From Bacteroidota bacterium (GTDB lineage: Bacteria > Bacteroidota > Bacteroidia > NS11-12g > UBA9320): 64,000 nt of DNA. Every line of letters starts with the position of its first letter. Position 1 is the first letter of the stretch. The notes below the pieces were generated by a model, which made no database searches, was not told the origin of the DNA, and worked only from the letters and a program-made list of their open reading frames with translations. The position numbers and the translations under genes are program-made. The stretch covers positions 1 through 64,000 of the forward strand of contig JAIBDD010000013.1 of the NCBI GenBank assembly GCA_024679565.1. Reading direction: 5' to 3'. Shown piece by piece: positions 1 to 8,461 of the stretch.

Positions 1-321
1 GGTTCATCCTGTAATCTGACAAAGAAGGCCGTTGAAGTAGAAGCTGAAACTACCATTGCGTGTGATGACCAAATAACGTATTCAAGCACCATAAAAGGCA
101 TTTTTGACGCGCGTTGCACGGGCTGTCATTCTGGCCCAAAACCGGCAAATGCCATTGATTTAACGTCTTATGAAACTGCTTCAAAAGTGGTTGCACACCG
201 GTTGAAGTGTGTCATCACCTGGAGCGATAACTGTAATAAGATGCCTCCTTCAGGAGGTCAATTGTCTTCCGAAGAAATTCAACAAATTAATTGTTGGGTG
301 GAGAATGGTTTAAAGAACTAG
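1..321 (+). CDS. c-type cytochrome-like lipoprotein, C-terminal part only
   Basis: The frame is open from the first base of the window to a TAG at 319-321, so the start lies outside. The visible 106 residues contain one heme-binding CTGCH motif (residues 39-43 of the fragment) and a later NKMPPSG stretch whose Met could be the sixth heme ligand, as in small c-type cytochromes. The fragment opens with GSSC, which could be the end of a lipobox; that would make nearly the whole mature protein visible and anchor it in a membrane as an electron carrier. Four further cysteines lie outside the heme motif. The stop faces the stop of the next gene, which is on the other strand, with one base between them. 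The heme motif is clear; the lipoprotein idea is inference because the signal peptide is off the edge. Confidence 0.7.
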   Translation, partial: GSSCNLTKKAVEVEAETTIACDDQITYSSTIKGIFDARCTGCHSGPKPANAIDLTSYETASKVVAHRLKCVITWSDNCNKMPPSGGQLSSEEIQQINCWVENGLKN

Positions 322-322
322 G

Positions 323-1651
323 CTAAAGGCGAACAATTCGTTTCGTAACGTGGTGCCCATCAGAATGAATGTGCATGAAGTAAATGCCTGCTTCTGAAGG
401 TAACGTTATTTGATTGTCGTTTTTGAGCGTTGTACTGCTAACTTTTTCACCGGCATATGTAAATATCTCCACGTTATAAAAATCAGTCTTCGATTTAGGT
501 GATACCGTAACCATGGAAACCGCAGGGTTAGGGTATACGTCAAACTGCGTAATCTTTAAATCAGTCACCGAAGAGTTTCTGTCTCTAACATGAATAAAAT
601 CCTCTTTGGTTTCAGTAGCAGAACCATTCTTGTCTGTCACTTTTAATGTTACTGAATACCATCCGGTATCTTGGAATACTACTTTTGGGTGCTCTTCATT
701 TTCTGACGTACCATTAACAAAAACAAAACCAGTGTTAGGGCTCATCGACCAAACATAAGAAAGGTTATCCCCCATAGACTTATTGGTTAAGCTAACCACT
801 ACACCTTGCTTAGGTGAAACCTTGTCACTTTCGAAGTCAACAACTATAGGAGATACCTTCGACCACTCATTTCTATATTGAACTACCGTTGGTGTAAATG
901 TTCCTAAAACTTCATTGCCGGTAATCGTTAGCATTGGAATTTTTTCTGTTGTACTTAACCATTTGTATTCGATGCGTGTAACAATTTGTCCAAACTTTAT
1001 GGAAGGTGTCGAAACACTTATGGAGTCCAATTCGTTAATCACACTTTTTATGCGTATGCATGCGACATCTTTCGCATATGGCGTTGATATTTTTCCCCAT
1101 CCGTCGACTGTTGTTACGCGGTTTCCTTTTCTAATAAATGCGCCTAATTTTATGCCCGCTGATATTGGAACTTCAACGTCGAATGTCGTTGAGTCTTTGT
1201 CTCCATATTTAAGCGGAAACACAAAAATTTCATCAGCATCTGTGTGTTTCCCTGTTTGTGGCAGTGGAATGGCAGCAAACTGAAATCCCATGCCTACATC
1301 GCGAAAACTTGCGTCCGAAGTCTGGAAAAAATTATAGATATTTTTAAATTGAAAATTGCCAAAACCTAAGGTATCCGTTACTTTTTTGCCAAACGTGGTG
1401 AAGCCAAAGCTTAAGAGATATGGAGTTCTAAGGCTGCTCACATATTTGTCTATATCATCACCCGTATTTGTGAGTTTCGTGTAATCCCAAGACACGTTCT
1501 CACCCGTTTTACTCACATCAACACCAAAGGCTAACGCATTTGAGTATTCGATTTCGTCGCCAGAGCTTGGCATGTGATTTTTATTTATTGTGATTTGACC
1601 AAATACATTGACTGCGGCCATACAACATAAAAGAATTGAAATGCGTAACAT
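323..1651 (-). CDS. Secreted PKD-domain protein with T9SS C-terminal sorting domain
   Basis: This 442-residue protein starts with a hydrophobic signal peptide (residues 1-19, ending VFGQ). The N-terminal 270 residues are beta-rich and not recognised. A PKD-like Ig fold follows at about 270-360, with YVWSMSP in place of the usual YxWDFGDG and a GWYSVTLKVTD segment near its end. The last 75 residues are a type A T9SS sorting domain: VYPNPA, then GIYFMHI and a final KRIVRL. The protein is therefore predicted to cross the outer membrane by the type IX system and be released or anchored on the surface. No catalytic motif is visible, so a binding or structural role is inferred. It is divergent from the M1 peptidase gene, 54 bases away. 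Confidence 0.8.
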   Translation of the reverse strand: MLRISILLCCMAAVNVFGQITINKNHMPSSGDEIEYSNALAFGVDVSKTGENVSWDYTKLTNTGDDIDKYVSSLRTPYLLSFGFTTFGKKVTDTLGFGNFQFKNIYNFFQTSDASFRDVGMGFQFAAIPLPQTGKHTDADEIFVFPLKYGDKDSTTFDVEVPISAGIKLGAFIRKGNRVTTVDGWGKISTPYAKDVACIRIKSVINELDSISVSTPSIKFGQIVTRIEYKWLSTTEKIPMLTITGNEVLGTFTPTVVQYRNEWSKVSPIVVDFESDKVSPKQGVVVSLTNKSMGDNLSYVWSMSPNTGFVFVNGTSENEEHPKVVFQDTGWYSVTLKVTDKNGSATETKEDFIHVRDRNSSVTDLKITQFDVYPNPAVSMVTVSPKSKTDFYNVEIFTYAGEKVSSTTLKNDNQITLPSEAGIYFMHIHSDGHHVTKRIVRL

Positions 1652-1705
1652 TGTGTTCTTGATTTAATTGGATAATTCACGAATTTAACGATACTATTTT
1701 AGAGA

Positions 1706-4105
1706 ATGAGAAAGTTAAGGAAATATGGCATTTTGATGGGTTTACACATTATTGTGGTCTCTTGTTTCGGTCAAAAACCAATAGGGAATTATTCTTGTGG
1801 CCATAACCACCAATCTATAGAATCAATTCAAAAAAAGTCTTCGCATATTGATGTCTTACATTATTCGATAAACTTGGATTTTACCGACTTCGATAATCAG
1901 ACGCTCAGTGGATATACTGCGCTAACTATTGTACCAACGGAAAGCACAACAAAGATTCAACTCCAACTCGAAGGATTGAAAGTTGATAGTGTAATCAAAA
2001 ATCACCAATCATTGGGGTTTTCAAGGGACGGAATAAACCTTTACATTGTTTTAGACAAAGCGATCTCGGCAGCGGATACGATTGATATTAAAGTGTATTA
2101 TTCAGGTAAACCAAAGAGAGATGCGAGTTGGGGTGGATTTTATTATTCTGGTGATTATGCGTTTAATCTGGGTGTAGCCTTTACATCAAACCCACATAAT
2201 TATGGTCGGGTGTGGTATCCTTGTTTAGATAATTTCACTGATCGTGCTACTTACAGCTATAACATTATCTGTACGGATGACAAAAAAGCCATGTGTAATG
2301 GGTTATCTACCGGAGTGACTAACAATGGAAATGGTACTTCGACGCATCACTGGGAATTGAAGCAACCTATACCTACTTATTTGTCGAGTGTAGCAATCGC
2401 GCCTTACACGCTGAATGAATATACCCATAATGGTATTCCAGTAGTGTTGAGCAGTATCGCTACAGATTCGTTGGATATGGCAAAATCGTTCCGAAACCTG
2501 AATGGGTGTATTGACGCCTATGTGGCGCGTTACGGAGCACACACATTTGATCGTATCGGTTTTAATGCCGTGCCATTCAATGGTGGAGCTATGGAGCATG
2601 CAACAAATATCGCTTATCCAAATTTCGGTATTGATGGTGACCTGACTTACGAAACATTATTCGCTCACGAACTTGGCCACCATTGGTGGGGCAATACCGT
2701 TACCTGTAAAACGGCAGAAGATATGTGGATCAACGAAGGCTGGGCTTCATATTCAGAACGGGTGTTCCTAGAATGGATATATGGTAAGGACAGATATGAT
2801 GAAGATATATCCTCAAATCACAGGGCCGTTTTGCATTATGCGCATTTACGAGATGGCGACACCTTACCTATTTCGGGCATAGGACACAACCATACCTATG
2901 GTAGTCATGTATATGATAAGGGTGCTGACGTCGTACATACACTGCGTGGGTATATGGGAGATTCTTCTTTTTTTGAGGCGGTTCAAACCTTTTTAGTCAA
3001 GTTTAAGTTTCAGGATGTTTCAAGTACAGACTTGGAGTCACATTTTCAAAACTATACGCAGCAAAATTTGAAGGCATTTTTTGAGCAATGGGTGTATAAT
3101 CCTGGATTCCCACATTTTGCTGTCCTCGGATTTGATGCTAAACCTAAAGGAGACAAATACCTTACTTCTTTAGTCGTTGGACAACGAAAACGTTTCGCCC
3201 CTGATTTTTTCGATAACGTACCAATGGATATAACGTTTTACGCCAAAGACTTTTCAACCCAAACGTATACCATAAGGCTTGGTAAAGAAAGGCAACAAAT
3301 GATGCTGGAAACAGATTTTGTCCCCGTTTATGTTGCTTTAGACATGCACAAAAAAATTAGTGACGCGATAACGGATGATTACAAATGGATAAAAGATACG
3401 GGTTCGTACGAGTTTGGCGATGCAATGATGACGGTTCAGGTAAAGTCAAGCAGTGATTCTTCGTTAGTGCGCGTTGAGCATAATTGGGTGGGTGCTGATA
3501 GCTATTTTAATAAAGAATTGCCTTTTATTTCTCGCGAGCGGTATTGGAACATCGACGGTGTTTGGAATTCGAATTTCAAAGCAGATGCGACGATCGAATA
3601 CTTCGGTAGAGAAACGGGTAATTCTTATTTGTTAGGATATTTGGACGTCGATTTGATTCGAAATACGGAAGAATCTATGGTGCTCATGTATCGCTCTAGC
3701 CCAAGTGCAAATTGGGAAGTTTGTGCGGATTATACTTGGAAAATGGGTTCCAAATACGACAAGCGTGGTTCATTTACCATTCACAATGTGCAGAAAGGAC
3801 AATACGCATTTGCGGTAAACGAAGCCGATCGATTAAGTGTGAAACCAACACCCACGCAATCAACCAAATATGTGTCTGTGTATCCAAACCCAACCACCGA
3901 TACGCTAACCATGCAGATAATAGACGCCAAAGGAAGTTTGGTTGAAATTACAGATGGCAACGGTCGATTGGTTGCTGAGTTTGCCCCAACGTCAAATGAA
4001 TATCGGAAACAGATAAACGTTACTAATTGGGCGAAAGGCATATACTATATTGGCGTAGTGATGGATAACAAGCCCTATCAACCAAAACGCGTTTTAGTAC
4101 GATAG
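1706..4105 (+). CDS. M1-family zinc aminopeptidase with T9SS sorting domain
   Basis: This 799-residue peptidase of the M1 (gluzincin) family would remove N-terminal residues from peptides outside the cell. The exopeptidase substrate motif GGAMEH is at 293-298. The zinc motif HELGHH is at 321-326, and the third ligand is E344 in WINEGWASY; E322 is the catalytic glutamate. A signal-like hydrophobic segment covers residues 8-20. The last 75 residues (725-799) form a T9SS type A sorting domain, from VYPNPTTD to KRVLVR. The C-terminal ERAP1-like helical domain of many M1 enzymes is not evident; the region after the catalytic domain looks beta-rich. Secretion by T9SS is inferred from the tail. The gene stands alone between oppositely oriented neighbours. 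Confidence 0.9.
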   Translation: MRKLRKYGILMGLHIIVVSCFGQKPIGNYSCGHNHQSIESIQKKSSHIDVLHYSINLDFTDFDNQTLSGYTALTIVPTESTTKIQLQLEGLKVDSVIKNHQSLGFSRDGINLYIVLDKAISAADTIDIKVYYSGKPKRDASWGGFYYSGDYAFNLGVAFTSNPHNYGRVWYPCLDNFTDRATYSYNIICTDDKKAMCNGLSTGVTNNGNGTSTHHWELKQPIPTYLSSVAIAPYTLNEYTHNGIPVVLSSIATDSLDMAKSFRNLNGCIDAYVARYGAHTFDRIGFNAVPFNGGAMEHATNIAYPNFGIDGDLTYETLFAHELGHHWWGNTVTCKTAEDMWINEGWASYSERVFLEWIYGKDRYDEDISSNHRAVLHYAHLRDGDTLPISGIGHNHTYGSHVYDKGADVVHTLRGYMGDSSFFEAVQTFLVKFKFQDVSSTDLESHFQNYTQQNLKAFFEQWVYNPGFPHFAVLGFDAKPKGDKYLTSLVVGQRKRFAPDFFDNVPMDITFYAKDFSTQTYTIRLGKERQQMMLETDFVPVYVALDMHKKISDAITDDYKWIKDTGSYEFGDAMMTVQVKSSSDSSLVRVEHNWVGADSYFNKELPFISRERYWNIDGVWNSNFKADATIEYFGRETGNSYLLGYLDVDLIRNTEESMVLMYRSSPSANWEVCADYTWKMGSKYDKRGSFTIHNVQKGQYAFAVNEADRLSVKPTPTQSTKYVSVYPNPTTDTLTMQIIDAKGSLVEITDGNGRLVAEFAPTSNEYRKQINVTNWAKGIYYIGVVMDNKPYQPKRVLVR

Positions 4106-4124
4106 TACACTCATAATCTGCTGT

Positions 4125-4823
4125 TTAATCTACAGACCAGTGTATAGGTTGCTTGCCATTGTTGATCAAGTATGCGTTGCATTTTGAAAAGTGTCGGTTG
4201 CCAAACCAATACCCTCTATTGGCACTCAAAGGACTCGGGTGGCCGCTCTCTAAAATCAAATGCCTATTCCTGTTGATCTTTTTCCCTTTTCGTTTGGCGT
4301 AACCTCCCCATAGCATAAAAACCAAATGGTTATTGCTTCTACTAATGCCTTCAATAATGGCATCAGTAAATGGCTCCCAACCTTTGTTTTGATGAGACCC
4401 TGCCTTTGTAGCCTCAACCGTTAGCGTAGCGTTTAGTAGCAACACGCCTTGTTTTGCCCAGCGTGACAAATCTCCATGCGGGGCAGGTTGAATGGATAAA
4501 TCCGTTTCAAGCTCTTTGTAGATATTGGACAACGACGGTGGGAGCTTAATTCCTTTTCTTACAGAAAAACAAAGTCCGTCAGCTTGGCCTTGTCCATGAT
4601 AAGGGTCTTGACCAATAATAGCCACTTTGATGTCGTCTAATTGACAGGCATTTAAAGCAGCAAAAATGTCTTTTTCAGGTGGGTAAATTATTTTACCCGA
4701 TACTTTCTCTTGAGCTAGGAAGTCTTTTAATTCTGCGAAATAGGTTTTATCAAATTCACCTTGAAGCAAATCCAACCAAGATTCGTCAAGCTGTATTCTA
4801 TTTGGCATTTTGTTCAATATCAT
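4125..4823 (-). CDS. ung: Uracil-DNA glycosylase
   Basis: Family 1 uracil-DNA glycosylase, which removes uracil from DNA to start base-excision repair in the cytoplasm. The water-activating loop GQDPYHG (71-77, catalytic D73), the uracil-contact segment LLLNATLTVE (about 128-137) and the DNA-intercalation loop HPSPLSANRG (195-204) are intact. At 232 residues it has the usual length. Two starts are possible: ATG at 4823 (MILNKMPNRI) or ATG at 4808 (MPNRI). Both lie inside the 3' end of the small membrane-protein gene at 4798-4941, so translation of ung is probably coupled to that gene. Confidence 0.97.
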   Translation of the reverse strand: MILNKMPNRIQLDESWLDLLQGEFDKTYFAELKDFLAQEKVSGKIIYPPEKDIFAALNACQLDDIKVAIIGQDPYHGQGQADGLCFSVRKGIKLPPSLSNIYKELETDLSIQPAPHGDLSRWAKQGVLLLNATLTVEATKAGSHQNKGWEPFTDAIIEGISRSNNHLVFMLWGGYAKRKGKKINRNRHLILESGHPSPLSANRGYWFGNRHFSKCNAYLINNGKQPIHWSVD

Positions 4824-4941
4824 CCTTTGGGTAATAAGGACTTGGCTTAACGAGGGTGTTGTACATATAATAGGCCGACCCAGCTAACACTATGACAAAC
4901 ACAACCAAAGCAATCAATTTTTTAATTTGAGAAGATTTCAT
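4798..4941 (-). CDS. Small single-pass membrane protein overlapping ung
   Basis: A 47-codon frame starts at ATG 4939-4941 and ends with TAG at 4798-4800. It encodes two N-terminal lysine clusters, a hydrophobic helix at about residues 9-24 (LIALVVFVIVLAGSAYY) and a short polar tail ending DDIEQNAK. The layout is that of a single-pass inner-membrane protein with its N-terminus inside. It overlaps the ung start region by about 26 bases in another frame, suggesting an operon with translational coupling. A hairpin with a T-tract lies immediately upstream (4947-4981). No function can be assigned. The clean TM-plus-charged layout and the overlap support a real gene, but no homologue was checked. 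Confidence 0.6.
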   Translation of the reverse strand: MKSSQIKKLIALVVFVIVLAGSAYYMYNTLVKPSPYYPKDDIEQNAK

Positions 4942-4946
4942 ACGCA

Positions 4947-4981
4947 TAAAAAAGCCCAACAAATTTACACTTGTTGGGCTT
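4947..4981 (-). terminator. Rho-independent terminator after the M49 peptidase gene
   Basis: On the minus strand, the 11-base arm AAGCCCAACAA (4971-4981) pairs perfectly with TTGTTGGGCTT (4952-4962) across an 8-base loop, followed by a run of T. It starts 17 bases after the M49 stop codon and ends 6 bases before the ATG of the small gene at 4941. It is therefore either the M49 terminator or a leader hairpin of the next operon. Confidence 0.85.
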
Positions 4982-4998
4982 CGAAATGTTATTCTTTT

Positions 4999-7068
4999 CT
5001 AATTGCCGTCGTTCCCTAAGAAACTGTAGTTTTTACTTAGGTTAAGCATTTGCTCAACATAGCCTTCCGTATAGGTAACTTTTAAATCTTCAAAAGTTTC
5101 ACCGTTCATAACTGGGGTTAATGTTGATTGTACAAAACCGCTATATGGAGCTAGGTTAAATTGCTCGTATCGGGCTTTAACTTCTTTCATTATGTCTTGG
5201 TCAGCAACTATGCCATAGCCTTCAACCAATTTCTCGGCTGCTGCAAAGTCACCTTCAGATTTTAATCGTTGAATTTCGCGAAGAAGGTCACCAAATAAGT
5301 TGCGTAGTTTTTCGTAATCATTAACAACAAAATAAGTCTTACCGCCTTCAACAACTTTCTCGATTACGTTTTCGTCAGCGCCCTTTTCGTAACACCACGA
5401 AGCGATAAGTTGACGGTTTCGCATGTGGTCTTCTTCCACGTTGTCGCCTGGTTCTAACCTACGTAATTGTAGCATCATGCCATTCATGATATAACTGTCG
5501 TATTCAGATTTCCCAACATCTAACGATTCCATCAATCCTAAATCAACTAATTTTTGATCGTATATGTAGTACAAAGCGACTAAGTCAGCACGCGCTTCTT
5601 CAAGTGTATTGCTGTAATTTTTCAAAGTCTCTTTTGGAGTTCCTATGCCTTCGTTTATCTGACCAGAGGCATGACCTATTACTTCGTGCATAGCCGTATG
5701 TAACTTTCCAGCTAATTTTCCATGTTTTTTTACGCGGTCTTGAGATTCTTTTGATAGGTAAAATTCTTCTGTCGAACCACTTCCAGATGCATCGCTGTAT
5801 GCCTGAACAATGTTTCCTAAACTTACAGACTTTGATCCATGGTTTGCTCGTATCCAGTTACTGTTTGGTAAGTTAACACCGATTGGTGTTGCAGGAGCAG
5901 CGTCTCCGCTTTCCATTACGGCATTTACAACCTTATAACTTACACCTACCACATTAGCTTTTTTGTGCTCATCCATAATAGGTGAGTTGTCTTCAAACCA
6001 TTGTGCGTTTTGACTCATTATTTGCATTTGTTCTGAGGCTTGAAAGTCTTTTATTTCAATCACTCCTTCGAATGCGCCTTTGTAGCCAATGGCATCACCA
6101 TAAACTTCAATGAAACCAAGAATGAAATCAATATCTCCTTCGGTTGAGTTAATCCAAGCTAGGTTTGTTCTGTCCCATGTGTTCAAGTCACCAGTTTGGA
6201 AGTATTCGATTAGCAGCTTGAGGTGCGCAGCTTGTTCGTCGTTTTCTGCTACAGTGTTTGCTTTTTCAAGCCAATACACCATCTTTTCTAATGCACCAGA
6301 ATATAAACCACCAACCTTATAGGTTAGGTCTGTGAGTACACCATCAACTTTAACCAACCTAGAGTTTAGTCCATTTTCGATTGGTTGTTTGTTACCCTCA
6401 ATCATTTGGCTTTTGTAATGTGCAATGGCTTCATCTTCAGTAATGCCGTCACCGTAATAATTGTTTGCAGAAGCTTGAATCTTGTCAAATCCTTTGTCTT
6501 TAACAACTTTCTTTGGTGCCATCGTGTCGTCGAACATGAATGGTTTCAATTTCTCGATCATTGCTTCACCATCTTCTCCTTCAATGGTTGGCCAGTTCGC
6601 ATCTGGAGAGTTGGCAACCAATTCGTCGAAATATGAATCAGAAAATGCTGGAATAATCTTTTTCTCAGAGTAGTGGTGGTGGATACCATTGCTAAACCAA
6701 ATTCTCTTTAAATATATTTCAAAGTTTTTCCAATCTTCGGTGGTTTTGTCACCATTGTAATTTTGATAAACCTCTTCTAAAGTTCGTCTAATTTGAATGT
6801 TGTGTTTGAAATTTGAAGCATAAATGATGTCTCTACCACTCAATGCAGCTTGAGAAAGGTAATACACCAATTCCTTCTGCTTGACAGATAATTTGTCAAA
6901 TCCAGGTACTTGATATCTTAGAACCTGAATGTCAGCAAAACGATCTACTTTTACTTCGAAAGCCTTTGAATCACTGGTTGATTCAGCTACTTCTGTATTG
7001 GTCGTATCGCTTTTGCAAGAGGCTAATCCAACTGCTAAAGCAATAAATAATACAATCTTGTTTGTCAT
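4999..7068 (-). CDS. M49-family dipeptidyl-peptidase III, lipoprotein
   Basis: Dipeptidyl-peptidase III (M49) releases dipeptides from the N-termini of short peptides. The signature six-residue zinc motif HEVIGH is at 461-466, unlike the five-residue HExxH of other families. The third ligand lies in EEARAD (490-495). The 689-residue length fits bacterial members. Residues 1-18 form a lipoprotein signal peptide with lipobox LASC (C18), so the enzyme is probably membrane-anchored in the periplasm or at the surface rather than cytoplasmic. A near-consensus promoter -7 box (TTGATTTG, 7/8, on the minus strand at 7101-7108) lies 32 bases before the ATG. A strong hairpin terminator follows the gene. 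Confidence 0.92.
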   Translation of the reverse strand: MTNKIVLFIALAVGLASCKSDTTNTEVAESTSDSKAFEVKVDRFADIQVLRYQVPGFDKLSVKQKELVYYLSQAALSGRDIIYASNFKHNIQIRRTLEEVYQNYNGDKTTEDWKNFEIYLKRIWFSNGIHHHYSEKKIIPAFSDSYFDELVANSPDANWPTIEGEDGEAMIEKLKPFMFDDTMAPKKVVKDKGFDKIQASANNYYGDGITEDEAIAHYKSQMIEGNKQPIENGLNSRLVKVDGVLTDLTYKVGGLYSGALEKMVYWLEKANTVAENDEQAAHLKLLIEYFQTGDLNTWDRTNLAWINSTEGDIDFILGFIEVYGDAIGYKGAFEGVIEIKDFQASEQMQIMSQNAQWFEDNSPIMDEHKKANVVGVSYKVVNAVMESGDAAPATPIGVNLPNSNWIRANHGSKSVSLGNIVQAYSDASGSGSTEEFYLSKESQDRVKKHGKLAGKLHTAMHEVIGHASGQINEGIGTPKETLKNYSNTLEEARADLVALYYIYDQKLVDLGLMESLDVGKSEYDSYIMNGMMLQLRRLEPGDNVEEDHMRNRQLIASWCYEKGADENVIEKVVEGGKTYFVVNDYEKLRNLFGDLLREIQRLKSEGDFAAAEKLVEGYGIVADQDIMKEVKARYEQFNLAPYSGFVQSTLTPVMNGETFEDLKVTYTEGYVEQMLNLSKNYSFLGNDGN

Positions 7069-7167
7069 AATATTTTGAAATCTCTTTTTTTGTACTCGTG
7101 CAAATCAACCATTTTTTTTTGAGAAACCGATGTTCGGTCTAACACACAGCAAAACATAACCTTATAC

Positions 7168-8421
7168 ATGTTATACTATTTGATAAAATTCACCATACTG
7201 CTGTATTCAAGGATATACTTCAAAAGAGTCTTCATATCTGGGACAGAAAATATACCAAAAGACCAGCCTGTCTTTTTAGCGTCTAACCACAGTAATGGGT
7301 TTATAGACGGAACAATGGTAAGTGCGCTAATTTTTCCAAAATCAACCAGAATCTTTGTACGTGGAGATGTTTTCGGAAAGGGTTGGGCTAATTTTATACT
7401 GCGGAGCCTAAAATTGATTCCAATTTATCGGGCAAGAGATGGCGATGCCCGTACCAATCGAGACGGAAACAATAAAAGTTTTGACCAACTGTACGCAGAA
7501 TTCAAGAAAAACAGAATCGTATTAATATTTCCTGAAGCTGATGCCCAAATTGAAAAACGGTTGAGGCCGTTAAAAAAAGGGATGGCGAGAATGATAATCG
7601 ATATGCAGAGTCGCGGTGACAAAGACATGGAAGTTGCCGTTGTGCCCTTCGGGTTAAACTACACGCACTACAAACGTCATCGAAATGAGCTCATGATCAG
7701 TTTTTCGAAACCTGTTTATTTGAAAGACTACCTGAAAGAAGATGGAAGTGAAAGGGAGGCTTATAATGCGCTCACGACTGACGTAGGTGAGCGGATTAAA
7801 AAGGAAATGGTTGACGTCAATATTGGCGACGACGAAGTAACTGAAACGGCATTAAGGATTGTACGTTCCGAACGACGTGTGCCGATTGTGAAGTTTTGGG
7901 TTGGCTCAAAGGCAAGGTTGCAGGCGGAAATCGATACTGCCAACAAGATAAAATTTAGTGACCCAGACAGTACCTTAAGAACAGTTCTTACAAGATATCA
8001 AAATGCGTTGGATGGGTCAAATACATCAGAGGTGGGGTCTCGATCGGTCAAATTATGGGAATATACTTTTTGGCTAATTTTCATCATTCCTTCTAGTCTT
8101 TCATGGTTGATTACAAGATGGGGCTTGTTTTTTGGGAAGCGCTTGGTTGATGCCAAAGTGAAAAAAGATGAACTGTATGAAAGTATCTACTTTGGTGTTG
8201 GATTGGCTTACAACTGGATCTTGATGCTTGTGGGTTACCCGTTATGTGCTTTGTTTTTCGGTTGGTGGGGAATAGTAGGGTGGTTTATTTTTAGATGGTT
8301 GTCAATTCCATACCAACACTGTCGAGAAATTATGGCGCATTTTTTAGCCCGTAAAGCTTGGAAAAAGAATGCGGATGAGCTTGATACATTGCGTGGCGAA
8401 GTCTTAGCAGAATTATCTTAA
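7168..8421 (+). CDS. 1-acyl-glycerol-3-phosphate acyltransferase family protein (PlsC domain)
   Basis: This 417-residue membrane-bound acyltransferase would transfer acyl chains to a (lyso)phospholipid or glycerol phosphate. The catalytic motif is NHSNGFID (residues 40-47), an H-x5-D variant of NHx4D seen in a PlsC subfamily with NHPNSFLD-type motifs. A substrate-binding FPEAD segment (in place of FPEG) lies near residue 115. The PlsC domain fills about residues 1-210. The rest carries hydrophobic stretches at about 290-310 and 350-385, probably membrane helices. The exact acceptor lipid cannot be read from the sequence. mtaB follows after 40 bases with its own promoter. Confidence 0.85.
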   Translation: MLYYLIKFTILLYSRIYFKRVFISGTENIPKDQPVFLASNHSNGFIDGTMVSALIFPKSTRIFVRGDVFGKGWANFILRSLKLIPIYRARDGDARTNRDGNNKSFDQLYAEFKKNRIVLIFPEADAQIEKRLRPLKKGMARMIIDMQSRGDKDMEVAVVPFGLNYTHYKRHRNELMISFSKPVYLKDYLKEDGSEREAYNALTTDVGERIKKEMVDVNIGDDEVTETALRIVRSERRVPIVKFWVGSKARLQAEIDTANKIKFSDPDSTLRTVLTRYQNALDGSNTSEVGSRSVKLWEYTFWLIFIIPSSLSWLITRWGLFFGKRLVDAKVKKDELYESIYFGVGLAYNWILMLVGYPLCALFFGWWGIVGWFIFRWLSIPYQHCREIMAHFLARKAWKKNADELDTLRGEVLAELS

Positions 8422-8428
8422 CCAGGTG

Positions 8429-8457
8429 TTGTAACCTGTCGTAAACACCTAAATTTG
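8429..8457 (+). promoter_or_regulatory. Bacteroidota-type promoter of mtaB
   Basis: TTG at 8429-8431 is followed, after 18 bases, by TAAATTTG (8450-8457), an exact match to the Bacteroidota -7 consensus TAnnTTTG. Only four bases (cgcc) separate it from the mtaB ATG, so the transcript is predicted to be leaderless or nearly so. Confidence 0.7.
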
Positions 8458-8461
8458 CGCC

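Noticed and set aside
915-1283. A 122-codon plus-strand frame opposite the PKD/T9SS gene
   Set aside because: It is the reverse-strand shadow of a gene with clear signal and sorting domains, and its composition is unlike a protein.
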